Assembly: GCA_015178975.1 (NCBI GenBank)
Contig: WHVD01000044.1
Span: 248,001-312,000, forward strand
DNA length: 64,000 nucleotides
Source of the DNA: Hysterangium stoloniferum
Taxonomy: Eukaryota; Basidiomycota; Agaricomycetes; Hysterangiales; Hysterangiaceae
Direction: 5' to 3'
Shown piece by piece: positions 58,060 through 64,000 of this stretch (its first letter is position 1; each line of letters opens with the position of its first letter). The position numbers and the translations under genes are program-made. The notes under the pieces are model-generated. The model ran no database searches. It saw only the letters and a list, made by a program, of their open reading frames with translations, and was not told the origin of the DNA.

Positions 58060-59040
58060 CACTGCCGGACCTTTTCCTAACCTGGCGCTGATTAAATCAT
58101 GTACTTCAAAGAGACCTGCAGAGAATGGTCCATCATCCCCATCTTCAGAAGCTTGGAAGAATACAGTGCCAGCCAAAACTAAAATACTAAAACCATGTCA
58201 ATACTGATACCCCTTGGAGACACTAAGAACCCACACCGAGTTTATAGGAACAGCTATACCCAGCAGACTCATAGCTAGAAATGGCGATCAGTTAAAGAAC
58301 AGTCAACACGCTTTTGACCTACTGATGTCTGCCATCCCATGTCCCAAGTGCGAATGCACAAAGGAAAGCGTGTTGTTTTGGCAGTACTCGTGACGTGTCC
58401 GTTGATCAGGGCCATCTTCCCCTCCAGTGACGGTTTTCAAATAGAACGGGTGTCGAATATAACTCGATACTCTCTGGAATCTAGACAATTCTGAAACAGA
58501 TGGGCTGGGAAGGGTAGGTTGTGCAGTGGAAATACGGTCAAGGGTCGCAAGCGAGGAACCTAAGAACAAGGCATGAGGCATGACCGTGGCACCTAATATT
58601 CCTATGGCTATCGGGAGGAATAAGCCCAGAAGTCCGAGATTTCTTGATGAATAACTCACATATATATAACGCTTCAGGTTGGAGAAGCATTTTGCAGGGC
58701 AGAAATCCATGGATACGGCTGGCCATTTTGGATCGACCTTCACGATAAGGACAATGAAGCATATGAAAACCGTGAGTACCTGCAAAGACAAACATATCAA
58801 CGATTGTTTACCGTCACTGTAGGCTACGTCATACCAGTAACACAATGATACCTTCAAACAGTCACGCTGGGTGCCCTTTTCCATCACTAACAGCTAGGAT
58901 AACAAGTATGTCTAGAGATGTCAGAACTATGCCAACCCATATTGGCAATTTAGGAAAAATCATCGTCAAGGCGATTGCTGAACCTAGTACATAGTTCTGC
59001 TAGGTCGGTTGATATGATGGCAATCTCACCTTGCAAGGGC
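58060..59040 (-). pseudogene. Nramp metal transporter fragment
   Basis: On the minus strand: EIAIISTDLAEL, then PKLPIWVGIVLTSLDILVIL, VLTVFICFIVLIVKVDPKWP, GILGATVMPHALFLGSSLAT, LSFVHSHLGHGMADI, GIAVPINS and GPFSAGLFEVHDLISARLG. These are the middle membrane segments of Nramp/Smf manganese-iron transporters. Transmembrane helices 1-2 and everything after the last block are missing, with a frameshift after DLAEL and a TGA in GHPA-(stop)-LFE. Introns are retained, so the copy arose from DNA. The start is replaced by glutathione-transferase-like exons. Confidence 0.8.
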
Positions 59041-59460
59041 CATTCAAATTTATAAGTTGTGCAAGTTTCGTAAACTGGTTCAGTTGTGTGCCATGTAGTG
59101 GAACAATAGGGATGTTGCCTACAAATCAAAATTGCAGCAGTCTCCAAGACGGCAAAATCTCTGTCGTTGTGGTCAACTATGGCGGGAATACGACCTGTCG
59201 TTACTTTTAAATTAGTGTTATGTCAGGCCCATGATAACCATAGGTGCTGACCATTGGGATTACTGTTGGAGTCTGCAAGCCATAGAAGCTGCATGACCCC
59301 CGTGTTGTCTCAGATGTTTGATTCTGAGATTGAATTGAGTATCTGGGTATAGTTTAAATCAGGGAGGGAATTGTAGCACTCACAAGGAACATCAAGTTCT
59401 TCCAATGCAATTGAGATGGGATCACCTAGTATATTAACATCAGCGAATATTGATCCAAGC
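59041..59460 (-). pseudogene. Glutathione transferase-like N-terminal fragment
   Basis: Minus-strand exons read GDPISIALEELDVPCE, then DSNSNPNGRIPAIVDHNDRD and FAVLETAAIL across GT-AG introns, the thioredoxin-fold core of fungal GSTs (NPNGRIPAIVD and a following Glu). It continues without a clear break toward the Nramp segment. No C-terminal GST domain. Probably a chimeric remnant. Confidence 0.55.
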
Positions 59461-60189
59461 TACATATTGAAACAGACCATTGGGGGTGTTTGAGGAAGAC
59501 AGATTTTCCTATCAGGTCTTAAATACTACAAAGATATTCCTCTGGTGGCATATTCGCACATCATAAGCTTTTTCCAATCGTGGCTTAAAATAAATAAGGC
59601 ACTTACCATTAATCCATCCGTCCCCAACCGCTCTCAAGTGCATATCCCGCGTTACCTTATCCCTAGGCTTGATCTAAATTAGCAGACGATGCAATATGCA
59701 GCAATTCGATGCTGTACCTTGAGTTTATGCACCCGCGTAGATGAGGAGTACTCGGATTTCTAATAAAATATTAGCAATGTCTTAATTATGTTAGCTGAGA
59801 TCATTTTGGTTTGTGACCTGCCCACTAAGTACTCGATTACATATATATATACGTGTGTGTGAATCCATCGCACTAGCACCGTTTCTGTTGCAAGTATCCA
59901 TGGTCAGCGATAAAATGAAAAAGTAGAATATGCGCCGAAGAAGGGTGAGGGTTCGGACTTTCCTTGAAGATATGCCCCAGTTGGTAGGTATAATATTGTT
60001 TTGTCAAGCATAGCGAGTTGTGCTGATGGTCTCTCCCAATTATATTGTAAATATTGTAAATATTTATATATATATTTTACATTTTGCCCAGGGGCGACCC
60101 AGCGTGGGAAGATAATGCCCAATCGGGAATACTCGGGTATCTCGGGCGCGGGGTATCCCGCGGGATGAGCACGGAGGCAAAACGGGGTG
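59461..60189. other. Intergenic, no gene recognised
   Basis: A minus-strand stretch IKPRDKVTRDMHLRAVGDGW near 59620-59680 could be another captured exon, source unknown. A GC-rich patch with TCCCGCGGGA lies near 60157. No further assignment. Confidence 0.35.
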
Positions 60190-61458
60190 GCCAAAAGCAG
60201 CTTAAAATTGGCGAACTAAGTTCTCTTAATTTTCTCTGAATTATTTAATATTTTCTCAAATTTATTGTATTTTTATTATATTCTATTGTGAAATATAAGG
60301 CTTAGTTCCTTTTAACTTCACATAATAATAGCATATATGAGCTCATATTATGCTATTATATCTTAGTTAATTTATTATAATTTTTAACTAATTATTTACA
60401 TTTTATTTACTTAGTTATTGCCTTTCAGCACATTGCTTGCTCCAATGTGCACACTTTTGGAGTCACGTGACCTATTAGATAAGCCTCCAGTGTTGGGATA
60501 TCACACAACACACAAGTCACGGATGTGACTACTCGAGTCATTATTTGATTCTGCCGACTCATCAATTGCTTCCATCCCAGGACCACAGCCTTGAACCTTC
60601 ATGTTCAAGCCAAAGGTTGGAACCCTTGTCTCAGAGAGGGGAATCACATGGTAAATAAAGGGTAAAAATTAAGTAGAATATGAGGTCATTATGACCTAAA
60701 TAATGACCTCATAAAATAAATATTTGGTTAAATATTTACAGTAGTTATCAAAATGTATATAAGGAGGGCCAAGTTTCCAATAAAATCAATCTATATCACA
60801 CATATTTTACTGCACAGCTCAGAAGCTTATCTAATCATCCTAAGGACAATAATAGCCTTAGTCTGATACACTAACTGCAAGCACCTACACTTGCAGAATC
60901 TTGAATCTTTGTCAGCAACTCTTGAACTTACCTAATCATCTAAGTTCCCCCAGCCTCACAGCTACCTTTTAGGCTTATTAATTACATAATAAACCTAATA
61001 AGTATCTAAGTATCCTTATTGAAATTCCCTGCCAATACTAGATTATTCAAGGCCCAGCCCTAACTTTATTGAATTAATCAAGTACAAGCACTCAAATAAT
61101 CCAATACACATTATTTTCTCGATTAATAAATTATTTAACACCTTTTTAAATAACTATTAATAGTTACAAATATGTATACAAGAATCCGAAGCTTTATATC
61201 AAGTCTCTGATAAGTTACTGCGCATATATTCAGCTTCTAGCCCCTATTCTCAAGGAATAGTTCTTTTATTTGCTAAAAGAGTCATATATTGTTCTATTGA
61301 ACCTTTCAATAATCAAAATAAGCATTGATTTGAGTTTTTAAGCTTCATAGTGCAGCTCATTAATCTATCAGTATTTAAATTGCTTGTTTTATTGTTGAAG
61401 CTCTGTGACACTATAGCATATATTGAGCTATCTAAGAGAAACCGCTGAATACATTACA
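60190..61458 (+). repeat. LTR-W, 5'-truncated, inserted before Gypsy-A integrase
   Basis: AT-rich sequence with TATA box TGTATATAAGGAGGG near 60759 and the end CTGAATACATTACA, resembling the end of LTR-V at 47007. The interior near 60230 matches 48597-48688. The left end and target duplication are not found. Confidence 0.55.
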
Positions 61459-62569
61459 TGTACCCTTAAGGCCATTTGAGGTTGTCTCAATGGACCTGAT
61501 TACTGGATTGCCACCTTCTGCAGAGGGTGCTTACTCAGCCATCTTTGTCACTGTGGATAAACTCATGCATTTTTTAATTTGTGAGCCCACGACCTCAGAT
61601 CTATCTACAGAAGGATTTACACGAATCTTTGTGAATAAAGTAGCCGCTCCTTTTGGCCTACCCTCAAGGATAATCTGTGATCCAGACAAGAGATGGACCT
61701 GTAGGTTCTGGAGAGAGGTCTGCAAGGTATACGGAAGTGCCCTCACTGTATCCTCATCCCATCATCCTCAAACTGATGGTCAAACAGAGAATGCCAATGC
61801 TATTGTTGAGCAAATGCTCAGAGTGTACTGCGCTTCTTCGAAAGAGGAATGGTCTAAATGGACTCAGGTAGTGGCTCATACCTACAATTCAATGGTTCAG
61901 AGTTCAATGAGCTATGCACTGGCCATTTTGCTGATGGGATACTTACCAAGAGGGATGTCTCGCTGCCTAGGAGGGGATGACCCTGTGGTTCCCAGGGAAT
62001 TGTTGGATATCCCCTTAGCTGACCAATGGATCTTAGGATTGGAGAACCATTGACAGGTGGCATGGGATTTGATCGCATGAGCACAAGAAACACAAGCTCG
62101 CAGCTACAATAAGAAAAGGAGATCAGTGGAAGATATCTCAGAAGGAGATTATGTTCTAATCAATCCTCATTCCCTTGAGCTTGTCGAAGCGAAAGGACCT
62201 GGGAGGAAACTTATACAAAGATGGATAGGACCGTTCGAAGTCTTGGAGAAGATCAATCCTCAAGTCTTTCGACTCTGCATTACCTCAGAATATCAACTAC
62301 ACCCAGTGATCAACCAAGAACATCTTAAAAAGTACCATCTCTCCCCCAAGGAATTTGGACCAAGGGCGCTACTCAAAAATCCTCAGGAACTAGACCATAA
62401 TGACAAGGAGTACAAAGTAGAGGCTATAGTAGGACACAAAAAGCATTGAAATCGACTCCTTTTCCAAGTTCAATGGAAAGGATGTGGACTGGAAGAGGAC
62501 ACCTGGTTAAACAGCAACGACCTTCATAATGCCCCCACTCTTCTCAGAGCTTACAAAACTATTTATTGA
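61459..62569 (+). pseudogene. Gypsy-A integrase and chromodomain
   Basis: Integrase core residues in EVVSMDLITGLPPSA, IICDPDKRW and HPQTDGQTENANAIVEQ. Then a DYVLINPHSLEL linker, GPFEVLEKINPQVFRL (GPY/F module), and the chromodomain FQVQWKGCGLEEDTWL, marking a chromovirus. Stops at about 62053, 62079 and 62449 break the frame. The upstream part of pol is lost at LTR-W. The chromodomain would have steered insertion toward modified histones. Confidence 0.85.
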
Positions 62570-62650
62570 ATCTAATGATCATTTTACCTTCTCATGACAA
62601 CAACACTGTTTATTTACTTTTACCTCTACTCTTCAATCTTCATCCCCCTC

Positions 62651-63286
62651 TGTGAAGAGTGGTGGAAGATCTAACCATTCTATATATGAAGAATATCAAC
62701 TGTTTAGGTACAACATGAAGATGTATTGACTATCTAAGTCTAATACAGACCAAATGCATATTGACTGTTTAGTTCAATACGGTCAAGTGAAATAGCTATC
62801 TAAAGTAGAATAGAGAGCTAAAATGAATAAAGAGAATCAACTGTGAAGTACGATTCTGAGTAGCTGCTCGAGTGTAGAAGAGAATAACGAGAGAGTCAAA
62901 TAACAGAGTAGTGCAGATGTAGTCCACGCAGATTGAGATAAAAGGTGGAGTTTCGACTAGGATAGTTCAAAACTCTGATTGCATAGATAGTCAAAGCTTG
63001 TCTGTGATGGTTGAGACGATACCCCAATCACAACTTACAGGACACTAACTGGTGTCTGGGTAAGTTGTGGTTGCAGGGTAAAAAGTGTGTGGGTTCTAAC
63101 TACGGGTGCTAGAATACATACATTTGGCATGTATGTGCCCACAAGAGTTGATGTACCACATACATAGGTCGTCAAACTAATTATAAGTGTATAATAAAAT
63201 AGAGAGAAAGTAGAAATAATATTGGAAATATAGTATGAGCTCATCCAGACTATATTTCTTGAGTATATTTCACTGTACCTCTCACA
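62651..63286 (+). repeat. LTR-A with 5-bp duplication
   Basis: 636 bp, TGTGAAGAGTGGTGG to CTCTCACA, flanked on both sides by CCCTC (62646-62650 and 63287-63291). The same junction without the LTR is at 61-70 of the window. Confidence 0.88.
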
Positions 63287-63408
63287 CCCTCAGCCTTTCA
63301 CCTCAATAACTGAGTAAAGCTTAAAATTAATATAAAATACATAAATCCTCTAAAGAAATTTTTATCCCCATCTCTTCCCTCCACGTCAACCTCACAAGTC
63401 AGTACACT

Positions 63409-64000
63409 ATGTCGCAGGAACAACAACCCAAACCCAAGTTCCCCAACTTCAAAAGAATACCACAACCCCAACCTATCAATACTTCTACCACATTGTCTTG
63501 TACTGAAAATGTCGAGCACTGTACAAGTAATTCTGGGATGCCATCGTCAATGCACTTCACCACCGTGACCCCAACCTATCAATACTTCTACCACATTGTC
63601 TTGTACTGAAAACGTTGAGCACTGTACAAGTAATTCTGGGATGCCATCGTCGATGCACTTCACCATTACGACCCCAACCTATCAATACTTCTACCACATC
63701 ATCTTGTACTGAAAATGTCGAGCACTGTACAGGTAATTCTGGGATGCCATCATTGATGCACTCCACCACACAGGACAACACGGCAGGAACCTCCACCAAC
63801 TCGGGGAGCGGAACTGTTTTCACTCCATATACTCCTCTCCCCAGACCCCGACTTCCCAACTTTAAAAGGATACCTCGACCCTAAACAACGGTTCCTCCTT
63901 CCCCACCACCTCGAACAGAGATTGTCGAGTGCTTGGGGGAGGCCTCTTTGTCCACATATCCTACTCGGACAGACCCTGTTCCAAAAGCTGCACCCCTGTC
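63409..64000 (+). pseudogene. Gypsy-A gag, second copy, cut by window end
   Basis: Starts MSQEQQPKPKFPNFKRIPQP like the copy at 186. A segment of about 103 bp is present three times (from about 63471, 63574 and 63677) but only once in the first copy. Because 103 is not a multiple of three, it breaks the frame. It continues beyond the window. Confidence 0.7.

Overview
The window is nuclear DNA of a filamentous basidiomycete, most likely an Agaricomycete. The genes are split by many 47-90 nt introns with fungal splice signals, and the recognisable products are typical fungal housekeeping proteins. Surrounding repeats include Copia, chromodomain Gypsy, Tc1 and Crypton elements. Species cannot be fixed from the sequence alone.

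Layout. 1-12 kb is a transposon graveyard: a Gypsy gag (family A) is split by a full-length but dead Copia element, followed by solo LTRs of several families. 12.2-35.6 kb is a gene island. It holds METTL16-type RNA methyltransferase (-), NST1 (+), a Neo1-type P4-ATPase (-), a two-finger GATA factor (+), a ZNHIT2-type zinc-finger protein (-), PET117 (+), a small signal-peptide/transmembrane protein (+) and a Rho2-like GTPase (+). I could rebuild each gene exon by exon so that the spliced length is a multiple of three and the joins restore family-conserved motifs. 36.6-50.3 kb is a deeply nested repeat stack: Gypsy-B with a Tc1 element in its LTR, a solo LTR inside that Tc1, and further solo LTRs in gag and pol, most with exact 5-bp target duplications. 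52.3-59.5 kb is a patch of partial host-gene copies (DUF6699, PDR ABC transporter, Bem46-like hydrolase, endopolyphosphatase, Nramp, glutathione transferase) around an apparently intact Crypton tyrosine-recombinase gene. 60.2-64 kb returns to Gypsy-A (integrase, chromodomain, LTR, gag), the same family as the window start.

The island genes act in separate processes: RNA methylation, salt-stress response, lipid flipping, transcription, R2TP/snRNP assembly, cytochrome oxidase assembly and polarity signalling. They share only divergent promoters. The notable signals are the intact Crypton inside a field of gene fragments, an unusual number of GC-AG introns, very small exons (7, 11, 12 nt), a solo LTR carrying a tRNA-like sequence, a short motif shared by otherwise different LTR families, and a pol-to-gag junction present both with and without an LTR.

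Family letters (LTR-A, T, V, W, X, Y, Z; Gypsy-A, B, C; Tc1-A, B) are labels for this window, not database names. No searches were run; family calls rest on reading motifs.
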